Part shown: positions 35,007 through 43,159 of the stretch, piece by piece
Layout of the letters: every line of letters begins with the position of its first letter
Numbering within the stretch: the first letter of the stretch is position 1
Origin: Bailinhaonella thermotolerans
Lineage (GTDB): Bacteria; Actinomycetota; Actinomycetes; Streptosporangiales; Streptosporangiaceae
Assembly (NCBI RefSeq): GCF_003594875.1
Contig: NZ_QZEY01000001.1
Coordinates: 62,001 to 126,000, forward strand
Direction: 5' to 3'
DNA: 64,000 nt
The notes under the pieces: generated by a model
Databases searched by the model: none
What the model saw: only the letters and a program-made list of their open reading frames with translations
What the model was told of the DNA's origin: nothing
Position numbers and translations under genes: made by a program

Positions 35007-36250
35007 GGCAGTGCCATTCTGAAACGGGTCGGGCCGCCCGGCGGGCTGCTGATCCGCAGGGTGCCGTCGAAGACCGCCAGGCGCCGGCGCAGGCCGGCGA
35101 GTCCGCCGTCGCCGCGCACCGTGGCGCCGCCCCGCCCGTCGTCCTCGACCTCGACGACGAGAGCGGCGCCGTCCCTGGACAGGGAGACGCGCGCCCGGGA
35201 CGCCCGGGCGTGTCTGACCGCGTTGGTCAGCAGCTCGGCGACGCCGAAGTAGACGGCGGCCTCGATCGGCGGGTCCAGGCGCAGGCCGTCATCGGCGCTG
35301 ACGGCCACGTCGAGGGGAACGTCCAGGGCCAGGGCGCGGACGGCGTCGACGAGCCCCCGCTCGTTCAGCACCGGGGGGCTGATCCCCTTGACCAGTTCGC
35401 GAAGCTCGGCCAGTGAGGCGGCGGCGCCGCCCCGCGCCTCGCGCATCAGCGCCTTCGCCTGGGCGGGGTCGGTCTCCATCAGTCTCTCGGCGGTCGCCAG
35501 CGCGAGCCCGAGCGCGACCAGGCGGGCCTGGGCCCCGTCGTGCAGGTCCCGTTCGATCCGGCGGATCTCGGCGGCCTGCGCGATCGTCGCGTCCGCGCGC
35601 TGGGCGGTCAGCTCCTCCACCCGCCGGGTCATCGCCATCGCGCGCGAGGGGCGCAGGAAGCGGACGGCCACGGGCACGAGCGGCCGCCAGGCGTACGGGG
35701 CCGTGACGATGGCCACGACCAGGCCGAGCACGCCGGCCAGGCGCCCGGCGAGCGTCCCCTGGGCCAGGCCGAGGACCGCCGCGGCCAGCCCGGCCGGGGG
35801 GACGGCCGCCGCCACACCGGCGGCGAACGGCACGATCACGCTGAACCGCACATCACGCCAGACGGCGGGGTCCTTCCACCGAATCCGCAGTCTCTGGTCC
35901 AGGACGGCGTCGCGGCGGCTGCGCTCGTAGGAGAAGCCGTTCCACCAGTACCCCGTGGACATCCGCACCACCGGCCCGGCCTCCCGGTACCCGTCCGGGA
36001 TGAGGGTGCCCGTCCACCTCGCCACCAGCGAACGGACCAGCCGGCAGACCGGCCGGGACAGCCCGAGGGTGCCCACGCACACCAGCACGAACGGCCCCGC
36101 CCACGACCACGGGTTCCCCGCGCCCCACCAGACCGCCCACGCCACGGCCACGGCCCACACGGCCGGGACCGGCATGGTGACGAGCGCCACCACGCACGAC
36201 CGCGCGAACGCCGCGCCGACGCGCCCCGCCCAGACCCCCAACCACCGCAT
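34991..36250 (-). CDS. Sensor histidine kinase with membrane sensor domain
   Basis: Kinase of 419 residues. The first ~210 residues hold four or more membrane segments and a cytoplasmic loop (GPVVRMSTGYWWNGFSYERS), a layout seen in actinobacterial sensor domains of the NarL class. The His is in IERDLHDGAQARLVALGLAL, typical of HisKA_3, followed by the HATPase domain (VAELLTNAVRHA, GDGGLAGLRRRL). ATG 36250 with AGGAC upstream is chosen; a much longer reading reaches 36490. It is the partner of the regulator at 34359. Confidence 0.92.
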   Translation of the reverse strand: MRWLGVWAGRVGAAFARSCVVALVTMPVPAVWAVAVAWAVWWGAGNPWSWAGPFVLVCVGTLGLSRPVCRLVRSLVARWTGTLIPDGYREAGPVVRMSTGYWWNGFSYERSRRDAVLDQRLRIRWKDPAVWRDVRFSVIVPFAAGVAAAVPPAGLAAAVLGLAQGTLAGRLAGVLGLVVAIVTAPYAWRPLVPVAVRFLRPSRAMAMTRRVEELTAQRADATIAQAAEIRRIERDLHDGAQARLVALGLALATAERLMETDPAQAKALMREARGGAAASLAELRELVKGISPPVLNERGLVDAVRALALDVPLDVAVSADDGLRLDPPIEAAVYFGVAELLTNAVRHARASRARVSLSRDGAALVVEVEDDGRGGATVRGDGGLAGLRRRLAVFDGTLRISSPPGGPTRFRMALPCDSL

Positions 36251-36401
36251 GTTTCGTCCTCTGTCCTCGGTTCGGTGCTTCCACTGTGCACCGCGCGGGA
36301 ACGTGAAACCGCCCCGGCCGCCGAGGAGTGGGTCTGGCCCCACCCAGCCGTGGGCCTGGACCGATACCGGCCAGGGGCGCGGCTCCGTAGCGTCGCTGAG
36401 C

Positions 36402-36839
36402 ATGGAATCCAACGAGCACACCACGCCCGGGGCGCGCCTCGGCGGCCCCCGCCTCCAGCGGGCCTTCGGCACGGCGAAGAACAGCGTCAAGATCTACGGG
36501 GCGCTCAGCTCCCTCGCCCTCCTGGCGGTCATCGTGGTGGCGAGCGCCGGTCATCTGGTGAACACGTTCATGTGGGTCCGGGCGGTCCTGCTGCCCCTGG
36601 TGGCCGTGCTGCTGTATCGGCTGACGGTCTCCGCCTCCCGGGGATCCCGGCGGGCCTTCGAGCGCGTGAACGCCCTCGCCGTGATCATGCCCATCGCGAT
36701 CATCGGCGTCGACCTGATCCCGGGGATCTGCCCGCCGTGGTACGCCGTGACGCAGGTCGTCTGCATGCTGCCCATCATCCGGGTCGCGTTCCTCACCCGT
36801 GGCCCCGCGCTGCGCGCCGCCTTCCCCAAGCGCCGCTGA
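36402..36839 (+). CDS. Small membrane protein of unknown function
   Basis: A 145-residue protein with about three hydrophobic segments (YGALSSLALLAVIVVASAGH, VRAVLLPLVAVLLYRLTVSA, ALAVIMPIAIIGVDLIPGIC). The N-terminus is polar. I recognise no family. It diverges from the sensor kinase 152 bp away, so it may be the target of that system or supply its signal. The start at ATG 36402 has no strong Shine-Dalgarno sequence (GTCGCTGAGC). Longer in-frame readings run antisense through the kinase gene and are rejected. Confidence 0.75.
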   Translation: MESNEHTTPGARLGGPRLQRAFGTAKNSVKIYGALSSLALLAVIVVASAGHLVNTFMWVRAVLLPLVAVLLYRLTVSASRGSRRAFERVNALAVIMPIAIIGVDLIPGICPPWYAVTQVVCMLPIIRVAFLTRGPALRAAFPKRR

Positions 36840-36917
36840 ATCCGGGCTGGGTACGGCGGCGCCCGTTCCGCCACCCCGGCCTCGTCCCGGGCCGCGCCGG
36901 AGCCGCCCGCCGTACGC

Positions 36918-37019
36918 CGGCGGGGCGGCGGGGCTGGGGCGGGGCGGCGGGGTGGTGGGGCTGGGGCGGGGCGGCGGGGTGGTGGGGTGGTGGGGTGGTG
37001 GGGTGGTGGGGTGGTGGGT
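36918..37019 (+). repeat. G-rich low-complexity tandem repeat
   Basis: About 100 bp of GGGG-rich repeats: two units of GGGCTGGGGCGGGGCGGCGG type, then about six GGGGTGGT units. Runs of four G every four to five bases can form G-quadruplexes on the + strand. It ends just before the TetR stop at 37024 and lies between convergent genes, so it may act in termination. Confidence 0.8.
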
Positions 37020-37023
37020 GATG

Positions 37024-37614
37024 TCAGGGGGCGGGTGGGGCGGTGGCGGCGGCCAGCAGGGTGAGGGCGGCGTCGCGGGCCTGGCCTGCGGCGCCGGGCG
37101 CGGGGTGGTGGGCGGCGACGACGGTGGCGCCCTCGACCAGGATGAGCAACTGGCGGGCGAGGACGGCGGGGTCGGCGGCTCCGGCGCGGGCGGCGATGCC
37201 GGTGAGCAGGCGGAGGTAGCGGTCCAGGTGCCGCGCGGCGATGTCGCGCACGGCGGGGTCGTGGTGCTGGGTGGCCGCGTTCACCACGGCGCAGCCGCGG
37301 AACGCCGGCTCCTCGTGCCATTCGCGCAGGGCGTCGAAGATCGCGGCCAACTGGTCGGCGGGGTCTTCCCCGGCCGCCGCCACGGCCGCGGCGAGCCGGT
37401 CGCGCACCCGGCGGCCGCGCGCCTCCAGCATGGCCGCGACGAGGCCGTCCTTGGTGCCGAAGTGCCGGTAGAGCGTCTCCTTGGACACGCCGATCCGCGC
37501 GCACAGCTCGGCGACGCCGATGCCGTCGAGCCCGCGCTGGTACAGCAGCGGGGTGGCCGCCTGGAGGATGGCGGCGCGGGTGCGTTCGGGGTCGATCGTC
37601 GTTCCCTTGGTCAC
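37024..37614 (-). CDS. TetR-family repressor
   Basis: TetR regulator of about 196 residues. HTH: ILQAATPLLYQRGLDGIGVA, then ARIGVSKETLYRHFGTKDGL. The GTG at 37614 starts VTKGTTIDPERTRAAIL; the upstream reading to 37650 would include half an operator. It diverges from the MFS transporter at 37800 and the gap carries two identical ACCGATCGGT sites, so it likely represses the transporter and itself. Confidence 0.9.
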   Translation of the reverse strand: MTKGTTIDPERTRAAILQAATPLLYQRGLDGIGVAELCARIGVSKETLYRHFGTKDGLVAAMLEARGRRVRDRLAAAVAAAGEDPADQLAAIFDALREWHEEPAFRGCAVVNAATQHHDPAVRDIAARHLDRYLRLLTGIAARAGAADPAVLARQLLILVEGATVVAAHHPAPGAAGQARDAALTLLAAATAPPAP

Positions 37615-37630
37615 GGGCACACCCCAGATG

Positions 37631-37686
37631 GTACCGATCGGTTCGATCAACTGCTACGGTCGCAGGCCGTACCGATCGGTTCGATC
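37631..37686. promoter_or_regulatory. Tandem TetR operators (18-bp direct repeats)
   Basis: GTACCGATCGGTTCGATC occurs at 37631-37648 and identically at 37669-37686, start-to-start 38 bp. Each contains the perfect palindrome ACCGATCGGT. One lies near the TetR start, the other before the transporter, as expected for a repressor of both. Confidence 0.75.
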
Positions 37687-37704
37687 CCATGGGGTGAGGT
37701 CACC

Positions 37705-37803
37705 ATGATCCTTGGTCGCGCACGCGATCGCCGCGGGAGGGCCGCCGCCGCGCGCCGGCCCGGGGGTGGCCGGGTCCCGGCGGCGCCGGCGCGGGGACGA
37801 TGA
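37705..37803 (+). CDS. Possible 32-residue leader ORF coupled to MFS gene
   Basis: ATG 37705 has GGTGAGGT four bases upstream and the ORF ends in TGA that overlaps the MFS start as ATGA (37800-37803). The peptide is Arg/Ala/Gly-rich (MILGRARDRRGRAAAARRPG at the start). The MFS gene has no good ribosome site of its own, so coupled translation is plausible. No family match; may be a leader rather than a functional protein. Confidence 0.4.
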   Translation: MILGRARDRRGRAAAARRPGGGRVPAAPARGR

Positions 37804-38981
37804 GACCGCCGCTGTGGCAGGCCGTACGGCTGGCCGCGGGGACCGCCTCGGCGCTGGGCCTGGCCCGCTTCGCCTTCGGCCTGCTCCTGCCCGCGATGCG
37901 CGAGGACCTGCATTGGAGCCTGACCCAGGCCGGGGTGATGAGCGCCGCCAACGGGCTCGGCTACCTGGCCGGCGCGCTGGTGACCGCCGCCCTGGTCCGG
38001 CGGGTGGGCGGCGCGGCGGCCTTCCGCTGGGGCATGGCGCTGACCGCGGTGGCGCTGGCGGCGACCGCGGTCAGCGGCCACTACCCGGCGCTGCTGGCGG
38101 CCAGGGCGGCGGCGGGCGTGACGGGGGCGGTGGTCTTCATCACCGGCGGCGTGATCGCGTCCCGGATCTCCGCCCGCGCCTCCTCCGGCGCCCCCATCGT
38201 CGTCTACTTCGCCGGCACCGGGCTGGGCATCGTCCTCAGCGGCGCGGCCGTCCCGGCGCTGGGCGCGCACTGGCGCGCCGCCTGGCTGGGCCTGGGGCTC
38301 GCCGCCGGCCTGGCGACCCTGGTGAGCTGGACGGCCGCGGGCCCCGGCGGGGAGGAACCGGCCGCCGCCACCGGACGGGCGCGGCTGCTCCCCCTGTGGC
38401 GGGTGGTCCTGGCCTACCTGCTGTTCGCGGCCGGATACATCACCTACATCACGTTCCTGTCCGCCTACCTCGCCGAGCGCCACGCCCCGCTCGCCCAGGT
38501 GACGCTCACCTGGACGGCCCTGGGCGCGGCGGTCGTGGCGGCGCCGGCGCTGTGGAGCCGCCCCATCACCCGCTGGCGCGGCGGCCGCGCGCTCGCCGCG
38601 CTGCTGGCCCTGCTCGCCGGCGGGGCGGCGCTGGCCCTGGCGTCCCCGGCCCCGCCCGTGGTCCTGGCGTCGGCGATCGTCTACGGCGCGACGTTCATGG
38701 GCGTGCCCGCCGCCGTCACCGCGCTGGTCAGGGCCGGCACCCCGCCCGCCGGCTGGACGGCCACGCTGGCGGCCTTCACCACCGTGTTCGCGGTGGGCCA
38801 GACCGCCGGCCCGTGGATCGCCGGCGTCCTGGCCGATCACACCTCGACCGACGCCACGCTGGCCTGGACCGCGATCCTGTGCGCCGCCGCCGCGGCGATC
38901 GCCGCCACCGCCGCCCGCCGCCGGCCGGGCACGCGCGACCGGGCCTGTGACACAGGCCGTCGCCGTGGTGGCCATGGGTGA
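37800..38981 (+). CDS. YbfB/YjiJ-family MFS transporter
   Basis: A 393-residue MFS protein with about 12 membrane segments. The N-terminus SALGLARFAFGLLLPAMRED is diagnostic of the YbfB/YjiJ family, which exports small molecules. It starts at ATG 37800, overlapping a possible leader ORF. It is divergent from and probably repressed by the TetR at 37024. The final 20 residues are Arg/Gly-rich. Substrate unknown. Confidence 0.92.
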   Translation: MRPPLWQAVRLAAGTASALGLARFAFGLLLPAMREDLHWSLTQAGVMSAANGLGYLAGALVTAALVRRVGGAAAFRWGMALTAVALAATAVSGHYPALLAARAAAGVTGAVVFITGGVIASRISARASSGAPIVVYFAGTGLGIVLSGAAVPALGAHWRAAWLGLGLAAGLATLVSWTAAGPGGEEPAAATGRARLLPLWRVVLAYLLFAAGYITYITFLSAYLAERHAPLAQVTLTWTALGAAVVAAPALWSRPITRWRGGRALAALLALLAGGAALALASPAPPVVLASAIVYGATFMGVPAAVTALVRAGTPPAGWTATLAAFTTVFAVGQTAGPWIAGVLADHTSTDATLAWTAILCAAAAAIAATAARRRPGTRDRACDTGRRRGGHG

Positions 38982-39070
38982 GCGGGAGGAGCCGGGCGGG
39001 CCGCGGCGACGCCGATGGCGGCGCGCCTGACGGGCGGTGTCCTCGTCCCGATCGCCCGCCGCGCCGGGGG

Positions 39071-39583
39071 CTAACGCCGCCGGTCCAGGCCGTCGAGCAT
39101 GAGGGGGAGGAAGCGCTCGGGGATGACGCCGGGGTGGCAGGCGAACACGTTGAGCAGGTCCATGAGGTCGCCGGTGCCGACGTCCGGGCGCATCGCGCCG
39201 TCCGCCTGCGCCTGCCGTACCAGCTCGTCGAGCCGCCGCGCCAGCGTCTGCCTCGCCTCCGGCACGGAGGTCCCGGCCAGCGCGGCCGCGACGGTGCCGC
39301 GGCTCTTGCGCACGGTGTGGACGACGAAGGCGCGGATGGCCGCCCACGCGTCGGGCTCGTCCGCCACGGCGTGGTCGAGCGCGTCGATGAGCTCGTGGAC
39401 GTACTGCTCCGCCAGGGCGGCCAGCAGCACGCCGCGGTCGGGGAAGCGCCGGTAGAGCGTGCCGACGCCGACGCCGGCCCGGCGGGCGATCAGCTCCATC
39501 GGCGCGTCCGTGCCGCGCTCGGCCACCGCGTCACGCGCCGCCTCCAGAATCCTGTCCCGGTTGCGGCGGGCATCGGCACGCAT
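39071..39583 (-). CDS. TetR-family repressor
   Basis: TetR regulator of 170 residues: RDRILEAARDAVAERGTDAP, then RRAGVGVGTLYRRFPDRGVL. The C-terminal domain is of the SbtR-like group. It diverges from an NmrA-like gene at 39662, and repeated TTCCGCTTAG in the gap is the likely operator. The stop is in a convergent gap after the MFS gene. Confidence 0.92.
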   Translation of the reverse strand: MRADARRNRDRILEAARDAVAERGTDAPMELIARRAGVGVGTLYRRFPDRGVLLAALAEQYVHELIDALDHAVADEPDAWAAIRAFVVHTVRKSRGTVAAALAGTSVPEARQTLARRLDELVRQAQADGAMRPDVGTGDLMDLLNVFACHPGVIPERFLPLMLDGLDRRR

Positions 39584-39610
39584 CGGACTCCCCTCAAGTG
39601 GACAACGATC

Positions 39611-39650
39611 TTCCGCTTAGTATAGAACCGGAAGCCGATATTCCGCTTAG
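39611..39650. promoter_or_regulatory. Repeated TetR operator elements
   Basis: TTCCGCTTAG at 39611-39620 and 39641-39650, 30 bp apart. The dyad CGGAA-N7-TTCCG spans 39629-39645. The second element directly abuts the ribosome site of the NmrA gene. Confidence 0.6.
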
Positions 39651-39661
39651 GAGGTGGCGTG

Positions 39662-40480
39662 ATGATCATCGTGACGGGTGCGACGGGCTCGATCGGGCGC
39701 GCGCTGATCGAGGAGCTGGGCGGCGCGGCCCGGGCCGTGGTCCGGCGCGCGGAACAGGGCGAGGAGCTGGGATGCGACTATGTGGTCGGCGATCTGGAGC
39801 GGCCGGAGAGCATCCCGGTCGGGCCGGGTGACCGGCTCTTCCTCAACCGCGGGCTGTGGCCGGGTTTCGTGCGCGCGCACCAGGCGGTCATCGACCGGGC
39901 GGCGGCCGCCGGCGTGGCGCAGGTGGTGACCGTCTCCGTGCGCGGCGCGACGCCGGGCGGCCTGCTCGGGTTCGACATGCACGCGCGGGCCGACGCCCAT
40001 CTCAAGGCGTCCGGGGTGCCGTGGTCGATCCTGGCGCCGGTCGGCTACATGCAGAATTTCGCCGGCGAGGTCGACGAGGAGGGGCGGATGTTCGGCTCGT
40101 ACGGCAAGGGCCGGGTCGGCTACATCGACGCGCGTGACGTCGCGGCGGTGGCGGCCGCGCTGCTCACGCGCCCCGTCGGGGCCGACGCCACCTACGAGCT
40201 CACCGGGCCGCAGGCGCCCACCCACGACGAGGTCGCCGCCGAGCTCACCCGGGCGCTCGGCCGGCCGGTGCGGTATGTGGACCTGCCGGTCGCGGAAGCC
40301 GCCGCGCACCTGGAGAGGCGCGGCATGCCCGCCGGCACGGCGCGCGACCTGGCCGCGCTCATGGCCCAGATCGGGGACGGGCGCTGGGCGGACACGACGA
40401 CGACCGTGGCCGGCATCCTGGGCCGCCCGCCGCGCTCGCTGCGGGAGTTCCTCGCGCGGACCGGCGCGGTCGCCGGATAG
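39662..40480 (+). CDS. NmrA/NAD(P)-binding reductase
   Basis: Atypical SDR of 272 residues. IIVTGATGSIGRALIEELGG gives the GxxGxxG cofactor motif. LTGPQAPTHDEVAAELTRAL is the C-terminal marker of NmrA/azoreductase-like proteins. No YxxxK triad. ATG 39662 is seven bases after GGAGG; a GTG at 39659 is an alternative. It diverges from the TetR at 39071, which likely represses it. Related to the gene at 58598, also paired with a TetR. Probably a quinone or flavonoid-type reductase or redox sensor. Confidence 0.92.
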   Translation: MIIVTGATGSIGRALIEELGGAARAVVRRAEQGEELGCDYVVGDLERPESIPVGPGDRLFLNRGLWPGFVRAHQAVIDRAAAAGVAQVVTVSVRGATPGGLLGFDMHARADAHLKASGVPWSILAPVGYMQNFAGEVDEEGRMFGSYGKGRVGYIDARDVAAVAAALLTRPVGADATYELTGPQAPTHDEVAAELTRALGRPVRYVDLPVAEAAAHLERRGMPAGTARDLAALMAQIGDGRWADTTTTVAGILGRPPRSLREFLARTGAVAG

Positions 40481-40516
40481 CCCCCGGCCCGCAGGCGCCG
40501 GAGGCCGTCCTGGCGC

Positions 40517-40927
40517 TCAGGCGCGGGCCGCGGCCAGGTCCGCGAGGAAGGCCGGCATCGCGCGGCCCGGGGAGCGGGCGCGGTCGAGCCGCCCGAGGGC
40601 GATCTCCCGGCCCCGGAAGGACGGCAGGGGCGTCCCGGCGGGCAGCAGGTCGCGCACCGGCTCCTCCAGCGACGCCTCCCCGCGCACGACCGCCGCCGCC
40701 AGCGCCGGGCCCGTGAACACCTTGGTCACCGACCCGATCTCGAACAGCGTGCCCGGCCCCGGCTCCGGCGAGCCCGGCCCCGCGATACGGCCCGCGCCGG
40801 CGATCTCCACCGCGCCGTCGTCCGGGCCGCCGGTCACGACCGCGACCACCGCGCCGGTCCCGCCGCGCGCCAGCCGGGCGGCGAGCCCCGCCGCGCGGGC
40901 GCCGGCGCCGGCGCCCGCGCCGGTCAC
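40517..40927 (-). pseudogene. Truncated serine beta-lactamase-like gene
   Basis: The 136-residue reading matches only the N-terminal third of class C beta-lactamase/serine hydrolase proteins: FEIGSVTKVFTG contains the SxxK catalytic motif. After GREIALGRL the expected ATHTSGLP region is replaced by an Arg-rich stretch (DRARSPGRAMPAFLADL) with an early stop. The YxN and KTG motifs and about 250 residues are missing. It lies directly downstream of the small HTH gene, its usual partner in actinomycetes. It is therefore a decayed gene and unlikely to be active. Confidence 0.7.
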
Positions 40928-40954
40928 CGCTCGCCGCCGGTCACCGCTCGCCGC
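40921..40954. repeat. 17-bp tandem duplication at HTH/hydrolase junction
   Basis: CGGTCACCGCTCGCCGC occurs twice head-to-tail (40921-40937 and 40938-40954). It covers the stop of the HTH gene and the start of the truncated hydrolase, and may have altered their coupling. Confidence 0.8.
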
Positions 40955-41189
40955 CGAACAGGCGGCGGCCGCCGTACTTCTTGTGCACCGCCTGCTTGGT
41001 GACCCCGAGCGCCTCGGCGATCAGCACCCAGGACATGCCGCGCGCCCGGGCCCGCCGCACCTGGACCGCCTCCAGGCGTTCGACGCCCCGGCGCAGTTCC
41101 GCCGAGGCCCGCAGCGCGCGCAGCGGGTCGTCGCCCTCCGCCGTCGCCACCAGCGACATCAGATCTCCCCCGGTCATGTCATCCGTCAT
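40941..41189 (-). CDS. Small HTH transcriptional regulator
   Basis: An 82-residue protein ending in an HTH: MSWVLIAEALGVTKQAVHKK, then YGGRRLF. The N-terminal half is a helical dimer segment (ELRRGVERLEAVQVRRARAR). Genes of this type typically sit next to serine hydrolase/beta-lactamase genes in actinomycetes, as here. Two GTCAAC-N4-GTTGAC dyads in its upstream gap are probable binding sites and are shared with the divergent Gfo/Idh/MocA gene. It probably represses itself. Confidence 0.85.
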   Translation of the reverse strand: MTDDMTGGDLMSLVATAEGDDPLRALRASAELRRGVERLEAVQVRRARARGMSWVLIAEALGVTKQAVHKKYGGRRLFGGER

Positions 41190-41191
41190 GG

Positions 41192-41263
41192 GGTCAACGT
41201 AGGTTGACCCGCTCCGGGAGTCAATTTAGATCACCGCCCGCCCGCGCGTCAACCTTGGTTGAC
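41192..41263. promoter_or_regulatory. Two GTCAAC-N4-GTTGAC operators
   Basis: Site 1 at 41192-41209 (GGTCAACGTAGGTTGACC, centre GTAG) begins 3 bp from the HTH start. Site 2 at 41248-41263 (GTCAACCTTGGTTGAC) is 40 bp before the oxidoreductase start. Sites are 56 bp apart. The matching half-sites fit one dimeric regulator, probably the adjacent HTH protein. Confidence 0.75.
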
Positions 41264-41302
41264 CGGTGCGTGGCCGGGCGGCGGACGGGCACGAAAGGAC
41301 CC

Positions 41303-42286
41303 ATGGGGAACGAAGGACCCACGGGGAACGGCCGCCGGGTCGCCCTGCTCGGGGCGGCCCACATCCACATCCGCGACTACCTCGGCGTCCTGCGCGAACG
41401 CCCGGACGCCCACCTGTCCGCCGTCTACGATCCCGACGACGGCCGCGCCCGCCGCCTGGCCTACGACACCGGTGCCCGCGCCGCCGCCGACCCCGGCGAC
41501 GCGCTCGACGGCGCCGACCTGGTCCTGATCTGCTCCCGCACCGCCGACCACGCCGGGCTCATCGAGGCGGCCCGCCCCACCGGCCTGCCGCTGTACGTCG
41601 AGAAGCCCCTGGGCCGCGACGCCCCCGAGACCCGCGCCCTGGCCGCCCGCCTGGCCGGGCACCCCCTGGCCACCGGGTTCTTCCTGCGCCTGCACCCCGG
41701 CGTACGGCGCCTGCGCGCCCTCCTGGCCGGCGGCGCGCTGGGCGCCCTCAGCGGCGTCCACGCCCGCTACGCCCACGACGGGGCCGTGCGCGGCTGGTTC
41801 ACCGGCGAGCAGTCCTGGATGCTCGACCGCGCCCAGGCGGGCCCCGGCGGGTTCGGCGACGACGGCATCCACCTGATGGACCTGCTGCCCTGGCTCATCC
41901 CCGGCGCCGCCCGCCTGACCACCCTGGGCGCGGCCATCGGCTCGAACGCCGTCCCCGAGACCGACGACCACGGCACCGCCCTGCTGACCACCGACGCCGG
42001 CCTGCCCGTCACCGTCAGCGCCGGCTGGGCCACCGCCCCCGCCGGGCTGCGCCTGACCGTCACCGGCGCCACCGGCACCGCCGTCCTGGACGGCGGACGC
42101 CTCACTCTCTCCCCCGCCGACGGCCCCGCCCGCGTCGAGCACGACGGCCCGCCCCCCACGCCCGCCCTCGCCCTCCACGCCTTCCTCGACGCCCCCCACG
42201 ACGGCGAGACCGGCGACGCCGCCGCCCGCCTGGTGGCCGCCGCCGAACTCGTCGACGCCGCCTACCTCATCGCCTGGCCCCGCTGA
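41303..42286 (+). CDS. Gfo/Idh/MocA-family oxidoreductase
   Basis: NAD(P)-dependent dehydrogenase of 327 residues: Rossmann VALLGAAHIHIRDYLGVL, the catalytic-lysine motif in LYVEKPLGRDA (EKP), substrate domain with GGFGDDGIHLMDLLPWL carrying the family's Asp/His. Unlike the gene at 9584, the EKP motif is intact. ATG 41303 follows GAAAGGA. The ribosome site and start lie in an imperfect 18-19-bp tandem repeat (41293-41329), the second copy having ACG instead of ATG. It diverges from the HTH gene and shares its operators. Confidence 0.92.
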   Translation: MGNEGPTGNGRRVALLGAAHIHIRDYLGVLRERPDAHLSAVYDPDDGRARRLAYDTGARAAADPGDALDGADLVLICSRTADHAGLIEAARPTGLPLYVEKPLGRDAPETRALAARLAGHPLATGFFLRLHPGVRRLRALLAGGALGALSGVHARYAHDGAVRGWFTGEQSWMLDRAQAGPGGFGDDGIHLMDLLPWLIPGAARLTTLGAAIGSNAVPETDDHGTALLTTDAGLPVTVSAGWATAPAGLRLTVTGATGTAVLDGGRLTLSPADGPARVEHDGPPPTPALALHAFLDAPHDGETGDAAARLVAAAELVDAAYLIAWPR

Positions 42287-42385
42287 CCCCGGCGCCCTCC
42301 ACCCCGGCGCCCTCCGCCCCGCCGCGCCCCGCCGTACGGCTCCCGCCAGGGCAGGGCGGCGAGCCCGGCCTCCGGGCCCGGCCGG

Positions 42386-43012
42386 TCAGCGCGCCTCCAC
42401 CGCCAGACGGATGCCCAAGGCGACCAGCACGACCCCGGACACCCGCTCCAGCCGCCGCCAGACCCGCGGCCGCCCGAAGAACCGACGCGCCGCCCCGACC
42501 AGCCACACGATCCCCAGATACCAGGCCAGGTCGATCACCGCCGACACCACGGCGAGCAGCAGGAGCGTGCCGAGCACCGGCGCCCCCGGCGGCACGAACT
42601 GCGGCAGGAACGACATCGCGAACAGGCCCGCCTTCGGGTTGGCCAGATTGGTGAGCAGTCCCAGCCGGAAGTTTCGCCCCCACGAATCCGGCGCCCGCTC
42701 CGCCGCCTCGGCCGGCCCCGGCCCGCCCCGGCGAGCCGACCACAGCGCCCTCACTCCGAGCCAGATGAGGAAGGCCGCGCCGGCGAGCCGCAGCACGTCA
42801 TAGGCCAGTTGCGACACCGCCAGCAACGCGGACAGCCCCAGCGCCGCGGCCACCGACCACGACAGCCATCCCGCCTCATTGCCCAGCACCGCCGCCACCC
42901 CGGCCCGGCGGCCCGACCTCATCGACTGCCGCATGATCACGACCGTGCTCGGCCCGGGCGCCATCGAGATCAGGACGGTGGCCCCGATGAACAAGGGCAG
43001 GGTCTCCAGCAC
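42386..43012 (-). CDS. LysE-family exporter
   Basis: RhtB/LysE-type amino-acid or homoserine-lactone exporter of 208 residues with about six membrane segments. LFIGATVLISMAPGPSTVVI and LLTNLANPKAGLFAMSFLPQ are the family signatures. GTG 43012 is chosen; upstream residues are polar and atypical. A close paralog lies at 44600, with an MFS gene in between, all on the minus strand. Confidence 0.92.
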   Translation of the reverse strand: MLETLPLFIGATVLISMAPGPSTVVIMRQSMRSGRRAGVAAVLGNEAGWLSWSVAAALGLSALLAVSQLAYDVLRLAGAAFLIWLGVRALWSARRGGPGPAEAAERAPDSWGRNFRLGLLTNLANPKAGLFAMSFLPQFVPPGAPVLGTLLLLAVVSAVIDLAWYLGIVWLVGAARRFFGRPRVWRRLERVSGVVLVALGIRLAVEAR

Positions 43013-43159
43013 CCGTCCATCATGGGCGTCCCGCGACCGGCGCGGCAACAGCCACGGCCCGCCCCGGCGCGCCCGGCCTCCGGGCCTTCCGGGCGAGGAC
43101 CGTCCAGGCGGCGGGGGCGGTACGGCCGGCGCGGCGACCGCGCGCGGGGAGGGGGGTGG

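Noticed and set aside
36918-37019. Repeat array considered as CRISPR
   Set aside because: Units are 4-24 bp and G-rich without spacers or cas genes.
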